A stretch of 54,951 nucleotides of DNA, from positions 1 through 54,951 of the forward strand of contig CAILVF010000008.1 of the NCBI GenBank assembly GCA_903837605.1, read 5' to 3'. Numbering within the stretch: position 1 is the first letter of the stretch; each line of letters begins with the position of its first letter. The notes under the pieces were generated by a model. The model did no database searches. It had not been told where the DNA came from and saw only the letters and a list, made by a program, of their open reading frames with translations. The stretch is from an uncultured Bacteroidales bacterium (lineage in GTDB: Bacteria > Bacteroidota > Bacteroidia > Bacteroidales > FEN-979). The translations under genes were made by a program, and so were the position numbers. Shown one piece after another: positions 8,027 to 16,529 of the stretch.

Positions 8027-10399
8027 ATGCTTTATCCAACTTCTTTTGAAAATAAACTGGGCTTTGACCATATCAGGGAACTGCTGTCGTCCAACTGCCT
8101 GTCTTCCATGGGGAAAGACCTTATATCGACCATATCCTTCTCGACAAAGAGGGAGGATATCTTTTTAAAGCTTGTTCTCACCGGGGAGATGCTGAATGTT
8201 TTGAATTTTGAAGAAGGATTTCCATCCCAGGACTATTATGACCTGTTACCCGAGTTAAAACGGATTATAACGCCGGGAACTTACCTGGAGGAAGATACTA
8301 TTTCGGAGCTCAGGCTTTCGCTCCAGACGGTTGCCGCACTGATCAGTTTCTTTTCGGTGCGCATGGAAGCGTATCCGGGCCTCTACGCCCAGATCGCCTC
8401 GACCATAGCCGACAGCTCGGCTCTTACCCTTCCGGCCGCCCTGGTCCGCCGAATAGACCATATGCTCGACGAACGTTCAGAAGTCAGGGACAATGCTTCC
8501 CCTGAGCTGTTAAAACTCAGAAAAGAAAAGGCATATAAAATTGCAAGTGTAGAACACAAGATACACCATGACCTGAAAGTCGCCCGGCAATCGGGCTGGA
8601 CCCCCGAAGATGCCGAGGTCACAATCCGCAACGGCCGGCTGGTGATCCCGATGCTAAGCGCCCATAAACGCAAGATCAGCGGGTATGTTCATGATGAATC
8701 GGCCACCGGGCAAACGGTTTTCATTGAACCCTCGGCCATTTTTGAAACGAATAACGAGATCCGTGAAATTGAATATGCCGAAAAACGGGAGATCATTAAG
8801 ATACTGACAGTTTTCACAAATGATGTCAGACCAGAAACAGAGAACCTCGCAAGCCTGTACAAATTTCTGGGCGTAATTGATTTCATAAGGGCCAAAGCCC
8901 TGTTTGCCAGGGCCGTGGCAGGGGTCCTTCCAAAGATCGCCCAGGATACCGATCAGTCCTCCAAAACAGGAAATGCCATGGCTTTCAACTGGCACCAGGC
9001 CATCCACCCTAATCTGTACCTTCATTTTAAAAATATAAAAAAAGAAGTTGTTCCCCTTGACCTGGAACTGGAGGGTGAGGAACGCATACTCATCATTTCG
9101 GGTCCGAATGCAGGAGGGAAATCGGTTTGCCTTAAGACCGTGGGGCTTGTGCAATACATGTTCCAGTGCGGATTGCTGCCGCCTTTGAGGGAAGATTCGG
9201 AATTTATGATCTTTGAAAAGATCTTTATAGACATAGGTGATGAGCAGTCCATTGACAACGACCTCAGCACCTATACTTCCAAGCTCCTGAACCTGAAATT
9301 CTTTCTTGAGCATGTCGACAACCATTCCCTTCTCCTCATTGATGAGTACGGTTCGGGGACAGATCCTTCCCAGGGAGGGGCAATGGCTGAAGCCTGCCTC
9401 GAGGAGATGGCTGCAAGGGGAACCTATGGGGTTATTACCACCCATTATTCCAACCTTAAATTGCTCGCAGGACGTGTAAAAGGAATTGTAAACGGGGCAA
9501 TGCTTTATGATTCGAAGAAGCTTAAACCCCTTTACCGCCTGAAGAAAGGCAAACCCGGTAATTCCTTTGCCTTTGAGATCGCAGCCCAGATAGGCTTTCC
9601 CCCTGAGGTCCTGAACAAGGCAAGGAATATCACGGGCCACAGCCAGCTTAATTTCGAGAAGCAGATCCAGGACCTTGAAACCGAGAAGGATGAGATGAGC
9701 AGGAAATCAACCGAGCTGAGGGTGGCCGATGATTTCCTGGCGGAACTGATAACAAAATATGAGAAGCTGACGGGGACACTGGAAAAATCAAAAAAGGAGA
9801 TCCTTGAGAATGCCCGGGCCGAGGCCCTGCAGATGGTCTCTGAAGCAAACAGGACCATAGAAAGAACCATCAGGGAGATAAAAGAAGCCCAGGCTGAGAA
9901 AGAACAGACTAAAACTGCAAGGTCAGGCATAAGGGAGCTGAAAGAGAAACTGGAAGAACAACAGGCTCCGCTGGTATGGCCTGAGCCGCCCCCGGAAGAC
10001 ATGGAACAGGGGAAGCCTTCATCCGCAGTCAAATCTTCAACCGCAGGTAAATCTAAATCAAAGGCCCCTTCAAAACCTCAGATAATTGAACCAACAGGGC
10101 CCCAGCACAGGCAATATCAATCCTACCTTGACGACATGCACCGTAAACTGTATGATTTCGAGGTGACACTTGACCTGCGCGGCAAACGTGTGGATGAAAC
10201 GATATCCCTTTTGCAAAAGTATATTGATGATGCAATCATGCTTTCCATTCCTGAGGTGAGGATACTGCATGGCAAAGGGAACGGGGTACTTCGGCAGGTT
10301 ACGAGGGATTATCTACGTTCGGTAAAGGAAATTAAAAGCGCAAAAGACGAACTTCTCGAAAGAGGGGGAAGCGGAATAACCGTTGTGGTTTTCAAATAG
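8027..10399 (+). CDS. mutS2: MutS2 family endonuclease/ATPase
   Basis: A 790-residue MutS2 protein. It lacks the mismatch-recognition domains of MutS and is linked in this family to suppression of homologous recombination and to ribosome rescue. An N-terminal core leads to an ABC-type ATPase with Walker A SGPNAGGKSVCLKT (about residues 357-370), Walker B LLLIDEYGSGTDP and switch ITTHYSNLK. A coiled-coil stretch with charged repeats spans about residues 545-650. A Smr nuclease domain with LDLRGKR and HGKGNGVLR closes the protein. The chosen start MLYPTSFENKLGF matches the usual family N-terminus and sits directly after a promoter box. Confidence 0.95.
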   Translation: MLYPTSFENKLGFDHIRELLSSNCLSSMGKDLISTISFSTKREDIFLKLVLTGEMLNVLNFEEGFPSQDYYDLLPELKRIITPGTYLEEDTISELRLSLQTVAALISFFSVRMEAYPGLYAQIASTIADSSALTLPAALVRRIDHMLDERSEVRDNASPELLKLRKEKAYKIASVEHKIHHDLKVARQSGWTPEDAEVTIRNGRLVIPMLSAHKRKISGYVHDESATGQTVFIEPSAIFETNNEIREIEYAEKREIIKILTVFTNDVRPETENLASLYKFLGVIDFIRAKALFARAVAGVLPKIAQDTDQSSKTGNAMAFNWHQAIHPNLYLHFKNIKKEVVPLDLELEGEERILIISGPNAGGKSVCLKTVGLVQYMFQCGLLPPLREDSEFMIFEKIFIDIGDEQSIDNDLSTYTSKLLNLKFFLEHVDNHSLLLIDEYGSGTDPSQGGAMAEACLEEMAARGTYGVITTHYSNLKLLAGRVKGIVNGAMLYDSKKLKPLYRLKKGKPGNSFAFEIAAQIGFPPEVLNKARNITGHSQLNFEKQIQDLETEKDEMSRKSTELRVADDFLAELITKYEKLTGTLEKSKKEILENARAEALQMVSEANRTIERTIREIKEAQAEKEQTKTARSGIRELKEKLEEQQAPLVWPEPPPEDMEQGKPSSAVKSSTAGKSKSKAPSKPQIIEPTGPQHRQYQSYLDDMHRKLYDFEVTLDLRGKRVDETISLLQKYIDDAIMLSIPEVRILHGKGNGVLRQVTRDYLRSVKEIKSAKDELLERGGSGITVVVFK

Positions 10400-10619
10400 G
10401 ACCTGCATTTCACTCATATTGTTCATTTAACAATTTTTAACGTTTTTCTTTTCACAATATAAATTACCGCCACAAAACCCTAACAGCCTGTTTTAATTGT
10501 CTGAAATCCGGTTTTTTACAGAAATGGATGGAAAGTCTCATCCTGCTTGAAAAACGGATATTGAGAGGGATTTATCAGTTTGCAGTTTCATGATAGTTCT
10601 TTATTCTTCTTCATAATCG

Positions 10620-10627
10620 TACTTTTG
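10620..10627 (+). promoter_or_regulatory. candidate -7 box for the carboxyltransferase gene
   Basis: TACTTTTG lies 25 nt before the ATG at 10653, in a 253-bp AT-rich gap that otherwise shows no gene or hairpin. No good -33 element is visible. Confidence 0.45.
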
Positions 10628-10652
10628 CCCCTCTGCGCCAAAAACCAAAATC

Positions 10653-12200
10653 ATGAGTTTAAGAGCCAAGACCAATGAACTCAAAAGAAGGATGAATGAA
10701 GCCTTTCAGGGAGGCGGTGAACAAGCCCTTGAAAAGCAGAAAGCATCCGGAAAAATGACTGCCCGTGAACGCATCCTTGCATTGCTGGATCCAAATTCAT
10801 TTCATGAATATGATCTTTTTGTAAAGCATGCCGGGCAGGACTTCGACATGGACAAAAAGTACCTGCCGGGTGACGGTGTTATAACAGGTACCGGATCCAT
10901 TAATGGCTGGCCCGTTTGCATTTTTGCCCAGGACTTCACAGTTGCAGGCGGTTCATTAGGATTTATGCATGCCAAGAAGATCACAAAGATCATGGATCAT
11001 GCCATGAAGATGAAAGTGCCCCTGATCGGGATCAATGATTCGGGGGGTGCAAGGATCCAGGAAGGTGTTAATTCACTTGCAGGCTATGGTGAAATTTTTT
11101 ACAGGAACACCCAGGCTTCGGGCGTGATTCCCCAGATCAGCGTGATCCTGGGTCCATGTGCCGGGGGTGCTGTATACTCCCCTGCCCTTACCGACTTTGT
11201 GTTTGTGGTGGACAAGATCTCCAAGATGTTCATTACCGGTCCGGAAGTAATCAAGACTGTTCTGGGAGAAGAAATTTCCATGGAAGACCTAGGGGGTGCC
11301 AAAGTGCATGCCGAGATAACCGGGAACGCGCATTTCTTTGCCGAAAGTGAAGATGAATGCTTTGACCAGATCAAAAGGCTGGTTAGTTTTATCCCCTGGA
11401 ATAACGATAAAAAAGCCGAACTTTTCCCGAAGAAAGCGCCAAAATCAAGGCATTATAAAATTGAAAGCATATTTCCCACCAACCCGATGACCCCTTATGA
11501 TGTAAGGGATGTTATCAAGTCGTTGGTCGATGACTCCGATTTCTTTGAAATTCACGAGCTCTGGGCTGCAAATATTGTCATAGGTTTTGCAAGGCTTGAC
11601 GGACAAACCATAGGGTTTGTTGCAAACCAGCCGATGGTTCTGGCCGGGGTGCTTGACGTGGACTCCAGCGATAAAGCTGCAAGGTTCATCCGTTACTGCG
11701 ATGCCTTTAACATCCCCCTTGTTACCCTCGTTGACCTGCCGGGCTACCTTCCGGGTATTGACCAGGAGCATGCAGGGGTTATCCGCCATGGTGCCAAAGT
11801 CCTCTATGCATACAGTGAAGCAACAGTGCCTAAGCTCACGGTTATTTTACGCAAGGCTTACGGGGGAGGGTATATCGCAATGTGCTCTCACCACCTTCGT
11901 GCCGATTTTGTCCTTGCCTGGCCCACAGCCGAAATCGCCGTCATGGGGCCCGAAGGCGCTGCTAACATCATTTTCCGTTCCGAAATAAAGTCATCGGATA
12001 ATCCCGATGAAACGCGAAAGAAACTCATTGAGGAATACCGCCAGAAATTTGCCAATCCTTATGTTGCTGCCGCATACGGCTACGTTGATGCTGTAATAGA
12101 ACCTTCGGAAACCAGGAGCTTCCTCATCCATTCCCTGACCCTGGCGCAAAACAAAAACGAGATCGCCCCTAAGAAAAAACACGGGGTTCCTCCATTCTGA
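10653..12200 (+). CDS. acyl-CoA carboxylase carboxyltransferase subunit (propionyl-CoA/methylmalonyl-CoA type)
   Basis: A 515-residue carboxyltransferase, the usual length for the PccB/MmdA family, which moves a carboxyl group between carboxybiotin and an acyl-CoA, typically propionyl-CoA/methylmalonyl-CoA. Two crotonase-like halves are present. KMTARERILALLDP begins the conserved core; IGINDSGGARIQEGVNSLAGYG and AGGAVYSPALTDF form the N-half acyl-CoA site; DLPGYLPGIDQEHAGVIRHG and KAYGGGYIAM form the C-half. A biotin carrier gene follows after 26 bp. No biotin carboxylase or sodium-pump beta subunit is nearby, so carboxylase versus decarboxylase cannot be decided. Confidence 0.93.
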   Translation: MSLRAKTNELKRRMNEAFQGGGEQALEKQKASGKMTARERILALLDPNSFHEYDLFVKHAGQDFDMDKKYLPGDGVITGTGSINGWPVCIFAQDFTVAGGSLGFMHAKKITKIMDHAMKMKVPLIGINDSGGARIQEGVNSLAGYGEIFYRNTQASGVIPQISVILGPCAGGAVYSPALTDFVFVVDKISKMFITGPEVIKTVLGEEISMEDLGGAKVHAEITGNAHFFAESEDECFDQIKRLVSFIPWNNDKKAELFPKKAPKSRHYKIESIFPTNPMTPYDVRDVIKSLVDDSDFFEIHELWAANIVIGFARLDGQTIGFVANQPMVLAGVLDVDSSDKAARFIRYCDAFNIPLVTLVDLPGYLPGIDQEHAGVIRHGAKVLYAYSEATVPKLTVILRKAYGGGYIAMCSHHLRADFVLAWPTAEIAVMGPEGAANIIFRSEIKSSDNPDETRKKLIEEYRQKFANPYVAAAYGYVDAVIEPSETRSFLIHSLTLAQNKNEIAPKKKHGVPPF

Positions 12201-12226
12201 TCGTCCTTAAAACAGAACACCCTCTT

Positions 12227-12571
12227 ATGGAAGAAAACGAAAAACCGCAGGCCGCCCCTCCTGAACCAGAATTCATCTCATTCCAGATGGAGCATATTGC
12301 TTTTAAAACACTGCCCAACCGTACCTATTTGATGCGCAAACCGTATAAGGTGGATGATCCTAAAAAGATCACCGCATTCATTCCCGGTACGATCGTGAAG
12401 GTTTATGTCAAGGAAAACCATAAAGTTAAAGAGGGTGACACCCTGCTCGACCTCCAGGCAATGAAAATGAATAACCACCTGTTATCTCCTGTGAGTACTG
12501 TCGTTAAAAAGATCTATGTCAAACAGGGCGACAGGGTTTCCAAGAACCAGTTACTGGTTGAGCTTAAGTAA
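12227..12571 (+). CDS. biotin carboxyl carrier protein
   Basis: A 114-residue carrier with a proline-rich N-terminus (residues 1-20) and a C-terminal biotinyl/lipoyl domain (about 45-114). The biotinylated lysine should be Lys80 in LQAMKMNNH. The usual glutamate before AMKM is replaced by glutamine. It follows the carboxyltransferase after 26 bp and presumably carries carboxybiotin to it. Its 3' end overlaps the convergent engB by 8 bp with no terminator between them. Confidence 0.9.
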   Translation: MEENEKPQAAPPEPEFISFQMEHIAFKTLPNRTYLMRKPYKVDDPKKITAFIPGTIVKVYVKENHKVKEGDTLLDLQAMKMNNHLLSPVSTVVKKIYVKQGDRVSKNQLLVELK

Positions 12572-13154
12572 GCATCATTTCCTTTATCAGGCTTTCAATT
12601 TCTTCCCTGCCCTGGCGGGTAGTTGAGGAAGTCGTTATCATCTCGGGCACAAAGCGTGGAATAAAACGCTGTATCCCTTTTACGTATTTTGGCTGGAGGT
12701 TCCTTTGTTCGGCATTTGACAGCTTATCGGTTTTCGTGAACAATATTACGAAAGGCCGGTTATTCCTTATCATCCAGCTCATGAATTCGGCATCCTGGCT
12801 CAGGGGCTCATGCCTGGCGTCGATCAGCACGAAAGTACACCTGAGAGCCGGGCTTTTCAGGATATACATATTAATGATGGGTTCCAGCTTCGCTTTTTCA
12901 ACTTTTGAAAGCTTCGCATACCCGTAGCCCGGCAGGTCAACGATATAACACCGCATCTCCTCCTCAAGATAATGGTTAATCGTTCGCGTCTTTCCCGGGC
13001 TAGATGAGGTCTTGGCCAGGTTTCTCCTGCCGGCAATCATATTGATCAGCGAGGACTTGCCTACATTGGAGCGGCCGATGAATGCAAATTCGGGCAAACC
13101 GTTTGCCGGGCCGTCTTTGGGATGTACAACGCTTGAAATGAATTTCAGGTTCAT
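12564..13154 (-). CDS. engB: ribosome biogenesis GTP-binding protein EngB/YsxC
   Basis: A 196-residue TRAFAC GTPase involved in large ribosomal subunit assembly. Motifs in order: G1 GRSNVGKSSL (residues 28-37), G2 region SSSPGKTRTIN, G3 DLPGYGYA, G4 TKTDKLS and G5-like TTSSTTRQG. The length is normal. It lies 27 bp downstream of the glsA-like gene on the same strand and is probably cotranscribed. It converges with and overlaps the biotin carrier gene. Confidence 0.95.
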   Translation of the reverse strand: MNLKFISSVVHPKDGPANGLPEFAFIGRSNVGKSSLINMIAGRRNLAKTSSSPGKTRTINHYLEEEMRCYIVDLPGYGYAKLSKVEKAKLEPIINMYILKSPALRCTFVLIDARHEPLSQDAEFMSWMIRNNRPFVILFTKTDKLSNAEQRNLQPKYVKGIQRFIPRFVPEMITTSSTTRQGREEIESLIKEMMLT

Positions 13155-13181
13155 GATGGCGGATGTGAGATTACCGTTCCT

Positions 13182-14057
13182 TTAACTTGGCTGTTCCGGC
13201 AAGGCGTAGACCTTTTGTTGTACCAGTTCTGCCCACTGAAGGTCGGTTCGGGTTTTATCAAATGATTGCCAGGGGATCAAACTGCCGGTTATTATGGTAA
13301 TGGTTTGGCCTTTCTGTTTCATCATTTCATCGGCAAGGTACAACATTTCAAGATTGGCTTTAATACCCAGCTTCTTTCGCCAGTTCGAGAGGTTGTAAAA
13401 CCAGTTCGAGTTCCTGCCTGAAATATAAACAGGCAGTACGTCGCGCTCATATTTTTTTGCTTTTTTAATAAAGGTGTTTTTCCATTCCAGGTCCTTTATT
13501 ATGCCGCCTTTGAATTTGCGTGATACCAGCCCGGCAGGAAAATAAAGTATGGTTTTGCCCCCGGCGAAATTCTCGTCGATTATCCTTGCATTTTCGGTGT
13601 TCTTGCCATGTTTGTTAATAGGGATGAACAGGGGCTGAAGCCCCGGGATATTCATCAGCAGGTCATTCACCGGGAAAACGATATCGGGCCTCACTTTCCC
13701 TATCTGGTCCATAAGGGCAAGCCCGTCGAGCCCCCCGAGAGGATGATTGGACGCGATGATAAGCCTGCTGTCTTTAACAATTTCCCTCAGCCTGTCAAAC
13801 GGGTTTTCAGTCCTGATCCCTGCGATCTCGGTTTTCACCGTAACCCCGAATTCACCCAGTATGGCTTCAACGAAAGGCAGTCCTGATTTATCCCTGTTAC
13901 GGTATATATATCCATTCACCTCATCCTGATGGATGATCCTTTTAATATACCGCATGAACCATCCCGGGATGAATTTGAGAAGACGGGGGTTCTTTGATGC
14001 AAAGAGGCCTTCGACATTGATCAGTTTCTCAGGTATGTCTGAAATTTGTTCTGTCAT
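13182..14057 (-). CDS. glsA: lysophospholipid-type O-acyltransferase, probable glycine-lipid GlsA
   Basis: A 291-residue PlsC-superfamily acyltransferase. The active-site block reads NHPLGGLDGLALMD, a longer-spaced variant of the NHX4D motif seen in hemolysin-type members, followed by the FPAGLVSRK substrate-binding block. It is divergent from an OlsB/GlsB-type N-acyltransferase. In Bacteroides, the adjacent glsB/glsA pair makes glycine lipids: GlsB N-acylates glycine and GlsA adds the second acyl chain. This gene probably performs the second step at the inner membrane. The family is sure; the exact amino-acid headgroup is inferred. Confidence 0.75.
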   Translation of the reverse strand: MTEQISDIPEKLINVEGLFASKNPRLLKFIPGWFMRYIKRIIHQDEVNGYIYRNRDKSGLPFVEAILGEFGVTVKTEIAGIRTENPFDRLREIVKDSRLIIASNHPLGGLDGLALMDQIGKVRPDIVFPVNDLLMNIPGLQPLFIPINKHGKNTENARIIDENFAGGKTILYFPAGLVSRKFKGGIIKDLEWKNTFIKKAKKYERDVLPVYISGRNSNWFYNLSNWRKKLGIKANLEMLYLADEMMKQKGQTITIITGSLIPWQSFDKTRTDLQWAELVQQKVYALPEQPS

Positions 14058-14061
14058 AATA

Positions 14062-14069
14062 CAAAAATA
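14062..14069 (-). promoter_or_regulatory. glsA -7 box close to the start codon
   Basis: The minus strand reads TATTTTTG, 4 nt before the ATG at 14057, the same near-leaderless arrangement as mutS2. No clear -33 element is visible. Confidence 0.35.
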
Positions 14070-14123
14070 GGAAATCGGATCATATACCTGGCTTATTCCC
14101 GAGCACGGTTCCCCTGCTTTTAT

Positions 14124-14131
14124 TACTTTTG
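14124..14131 (+). promoter_or_regulatory. glsB -7 promoter box
   Basis: TACTTTTG lies 23 nt before the ATG at 14155, giving a leader of about 18 nt. Confidence 0.5.
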
Positions 14132-14154
14132 TATGAGAGTCTTATCCTGCTATC

Positions 14155-15129
14155 ATGGAAATGATCATTCCTCCTGTCGACAGGCACCTGCTTGATGCCG
14201 AGCTGACCGAGTCCAAATTTGTGCGTAACACAAATAACGGACAGAACAAGATTTATATCTTCACTGCCCATGATTCCCCGAACCTGATGAAGGAGCTTGG
14301 AAGGCTCAGGGAGATCACATTCAGGGATGCCGGGGGCGGTACAGGCAAAGCTATAGACATCGATGAATTTGATGTTATGGACGAGCCCTTTCACCAGCTC
14401 ATTGTATGGGATCCCGCCGATCATGAAATAGTGGGAGGATACCGGTTTATACACGGGAGGGATATACCCTGCCTGGCCAACGGCTGCTTAAGCTCCGCCA
14501 CAGCTGAGCTTTTTGAGTTCTCTCATAAGTTTATCCGTGATTACCTGCCGTATTCCATTGAACTGGGCCGCTCGTTCGTTCAGCCGGAATATCAGCCTAC
14601 GGTGAACCTCAGGAGAGGGATGTATTCACTCGATAATCTTTGGGACGGGCTTGGGGCGATGATCATAGAGAATCCCGATGTGAGGTTTTTCTTCGGTAAG
14701 ATGACCATGTATCCGCAGTATAATAAAACCGCCCGCGACCTGGTGATCTATTTTCTTCAGAAGTTCTTTCCCGATAATGAGCATTTGCTTACGCCAAAGT
14801 TCCCATTGGTAACCGAAACGCCTTTGGATGTCTTGCAAAACACCTTCAATGCCCCCTCGTTTGAAGAAAACTACAAAATTATGACACACGAAGTAAGGCA
14901 GCATGGTGAATTTGTGCCCCCGCTGGTGAATGCCTATATGAACCTAAGTTCCACCATGCGTACGTTTGGAACTTCCATTAACCATGGGTTCGGGGATGTG
15001 GAAGAAACGGGGATTATGATAAAAATAGATGACATCTATCCGCGGAAAAAGGAAAGACATCTAAAAACCTATATTCAGAGGTTATCGTTCAGGGGGTTTC
15101 GCTGGACGCGGAAAAGAGAAAGGTCTTAA
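14155..15129 (+). CDS. glsB: GNAT-type N-acyltransferase, probable glycine-lipid GlsB (OlsB-like)
   Basis: A 324-residue protein with the OlsB-type acyltransferase fold. It shows IVGGYRFIHGRDI (about residue 95-107), then the family hallmark ELGRSFVQPEYQ (about 140) and LWDGLGAMI. In Bacteroides this family links a 3-hydroxy acyl chain to glycine, the first step to glycine lipids and commendamide-like N-acyl amides. The divergent O-acyltransferase 97 bp away would add the second chain. The C-terminal tail is rich in Arg and Lys. Glycine rather than ornithine is inferred from the phylum. Confidence 0.8.
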   Translation: MEMIIPPVDRHLLDAELTESKFVRNTNNGQNKIYIFTAHDSPNLMKELGRLREITFRDAGGGTGKAIDIDEFDVMDEPFHQLIVWDPADHEIVGGYRFIHGRDIPCLANGCLSSATAELFEFSHKFIRDYLPYSIELGRSFVQPEYQPTVNLRRGMYSLDNLWDGLGAMIIENPDVRFFFGKMTMYPQYNKTARDLVIYFLQKFFPDNEHLLTPKFPLVTETPLDVLQNTFNAPSFEENYKIMTHEVRQHGEFVPPLVNAYMNLSSTMRTFGTSINHGFGDVEETGIMIKIDDIYPRKKERHLKTYIQRLSFRGFRWTRKRERS

Positions 15130-15143
15130 AAGTACCTGTCCTG

Positions 15144-15404
15144 TCAGGCAGTTTTTGCCTTATTCGCCTTTTTCATCAGCTTGCTCTTAAGGTTGGCAGC
15201 CTTATTTTTATGTATTACCGACTTCTTTGCAAGTTTATCTATCTGGGAGATAACAGCTGGCAAATCCTTCTTAACTTCTTCTGTTTCCTCGGTTGCACGC
15301 AATTTCTTCACAGCATTACGCACCGTTCTGCCCTGGTAACGGTTCTGTGTTCTTTTTGTTTTAGTATTCCTGATGCGTTTTTCCGAACTTCTGTGATTGG
15401 CCAT
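15144..15404 (-). CDS. rpsT: 30S ribosomal protein S20
   Basis: An 86-residue basic protein starting MANHRSSEKRIRNTKTKRTQN, with the S20 helical core and IHKNKAANLKSKLMK near the end. The start and length match the family. It binds 16S rRNA in the small subunit body. A minus-strand TAATTTTG box at 15450-15457 gives a leader of about 40 nt. Confidence 0.97.
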   Translation of the reverse strand: MANHRSSEKRIRNTKTKRTQNRYQGRTVRNAVKKLRATEETEEVKKDLPAVISQIDKLAKKSVIHKNKAANLKSKLMKKANKAKTA

Positions 15405-15449
15405 GGATTGAATTATTAATTTATCGTGCTTATTTTAAAAATCAGGGCG

Positions 15450-15457
15450 CAAAATTA
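15450..15457 (-). promoter_or_regulatory. rpsT -7 promoter box
   Basis: The minus strand reads TAATTTTG, 45 nt upstream of the rpsT ATG. Confidence 0.5.
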
Positions 15458-15508
15458 CAACATTTATTTGAAATAGGAAATAGCCTGCACACAATTTCCT
15501 GAAAATGA

Positions 15509-15535
15509 ACCGGGCCGGCTTGTCGCCGGCCCGGT
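15509..15535 (-). terminator. strong GC hairpin after the histone-H1-like gene
   Basis: An 11-bp perfect stem, 15509-15519 with 15525-15535, with a 5-nt loop lies 11 nt past the stop codon. The following T tract on the minus strand is short, so termination is likely but not textbook. Confidence 0.6.
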
Positions 15536-15546
15536 TTTATGCATTG

Positions 15547-16242
15547 TCATGCTTCTGCAGGTTTCTCCTCAATAACGACCGGAGGTGCTGCCGGGGCCTC
15601 CGGCTTCACTTCTTCTTTCGGAGCAAACTTAACCTTTGGCTTCGAAACTGCTTTCTTTTTAATCGATGCTTTTTTCACGGCAGCCTTTTTTTGGACTGGC
15701 TTTGCCTCTTTTTTCAGGGCCGGTTTCGTTTCCTTCCTAGGCGCCGGTTTGGCTTCCTTTTTCTGGACCGGTTTGGGTTCCTTCTTTGGCTGCTCTTTTA
15801 CCGCCGGCACTGCTTTTTTAACAGCAGCCCTGGCCGGCTTAGCCTTTTTAACCGACTTTTTTACAGGCGGTTTGACCTCTGCAGCCTTCAGGGGAGCTAC
15901 CTTCGCTGCAACAGGCTTAGGAGCAACTGCGGCTTTGCGTTTTGACCCTTTCTTCGGGCCTCTTTTCTTAGGTCTTCCGGGTTTGCCCTTTTTCTTTTTT
16001 TCAGTTTCTGCTGGTTTTTCGGCGGCAGCCTGTTTAATTTCGGGACGGGCTGCCTTGGCAGGACGGCCCCTGCCCTTTTTCTTTTTTAATTCATTTTTTT
16101 CTGACACATCCCTGGAAATTCCGCCCAGCCTGTTCAGAATATTTCTTATTTCCCCAACATATTTCTCCGCTTCAATAAGCTCAAGTTCGTATTGTCCTAC
16201 AAGGAACTCCAGCTCTGATTCCGTGAATTTTATACTGCGCAT
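15547..16242 (-). CDS. histone H1-like, AT-hook, lysine/proline/alanine-rich DNA-binding protein
   Basis: From the ATG at 16242 the product has 231 residues. A short acidic, helical N-domain (residues 1-45, starting MRSIKFTESELEFLVGQYEL) precedes a long low-complexity tail. The tail has AT-hook-like GRGRPAK and GKPGRPKKRGPKK, then many KKEAKPA/KKAVK-type repeats, resembling eukaryotic H1 tails and bacterial H1-like nucleoid proteins. An upstream in-frame start at 16293 is rejected because the TACATTTG promoter box (16273-16280) would lie inside it. It is probably nucleoid-associated; the specific role is unknown. Confidence 0.8.
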   Translation of the reverse strand: MRSIKFTESELEFLVGQYELELIEAEKYVGEIRNILNRLGGISRDVSEKNELKKKKGRGRPAKAARPEIKQAAAEKPAETEKKKKGKPGRPKKRGPKKGSKRKAAVAPKPVAAKVAPLKAAEVKPPVKKSVKKAKPARAAVKKAVPAVKEQPKKEPKPVQKKEAKPAPRKETKPALKKEAKPVQKKAAVKKASIKKKAVSKPKVKFAPKEEVKPEAPAAPPVVIEEKPAEA

Positions 16243-16272
16243 AATAGAATAATTAATAAGTATTAATTTGTG

Positions 16273-16304
16273 CAAATGTAATACGGAAATCAATTATATT
16301 CAAA
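16273..16304 (-). promoter_or_regulatory. promoter of the histone-H1-like gene
   Basis: On the minus strand, TTTG (16301-16304) is followed after 20 nt by TACATTTG (16273-16280), close to the Bacteroidota consensus. It fixes the gene start at 16242. Confidence 0.65.
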
Positions 16305-16404
16305 AAAAGCTTCTGCTGATTTTTGATGATGCCGCCAATTGGGGTTTCCCACACAGGTTTCCCTGTCCCAAATGCAATCTCTAGACCAAGGCGATAAAAT
16401 TTTT

Positions 16405-16434
16405 TTGCAGAATTCAATACATTTTGTAATTTTG
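16405..16434 (+). promoter_or_regulatory. tRNA-Glu promoter
   Basis: TTG (16405-16407), 19 nt, then TAATTTTG (16427-16434): a good TTTG/TAnnTTTG promoter 18 nt before the tRNA. Confidence 0.7.
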
Positions 16435-16452
16435 CACTCCCAAAAAGACTTT

Positions 16453-16524
16453 GGCCCGTTCGTCTAGGGGTTAGGACGTCAGGTTTTCATCCTGGTAACA
16501 GGGGTTCGATTCCCCTACGGGCTA
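16453..16524 (+). tRNA. tRNA-Glu (anticodon TTC)
   Basis: A cloverleaf is visible: acceptor arms 16453-16459 and 16517-16523 (first pair G-U), anticodon stem CAGG/CCTG around loop TTTTCAT with anticodon TTC, and T arm AGGGG TTCGATT CCCCT. The discriminator base is A16524. It is followed by CCC, so the CCA end is not encoded. A terminator follows at once, so this is a single-gene transcript. Confidence 0.95.
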
Positions 16525-16529
16525 CCCTC

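Noticed and set aside
8654..9640. 328-codon minus-strand open frame inside mutS2
   Set aside because: Fully antisense to a certain MutS2 gene, with no family pattern; a shadow frame.
15539..16252. 237-codon plus-strand Phe/Gly-rich open frame
   Set aside because: It is the antisense of the Lys/Ala/Pro-rich histone-like gene; the composition mirrors the real codons, and a promoter exists only on the minus strand.
16243..16293. Longer N-terminus for the histone-like gene
   Set aside because: The promoter box lies inside it, so the ATG at 16242 is preferred.
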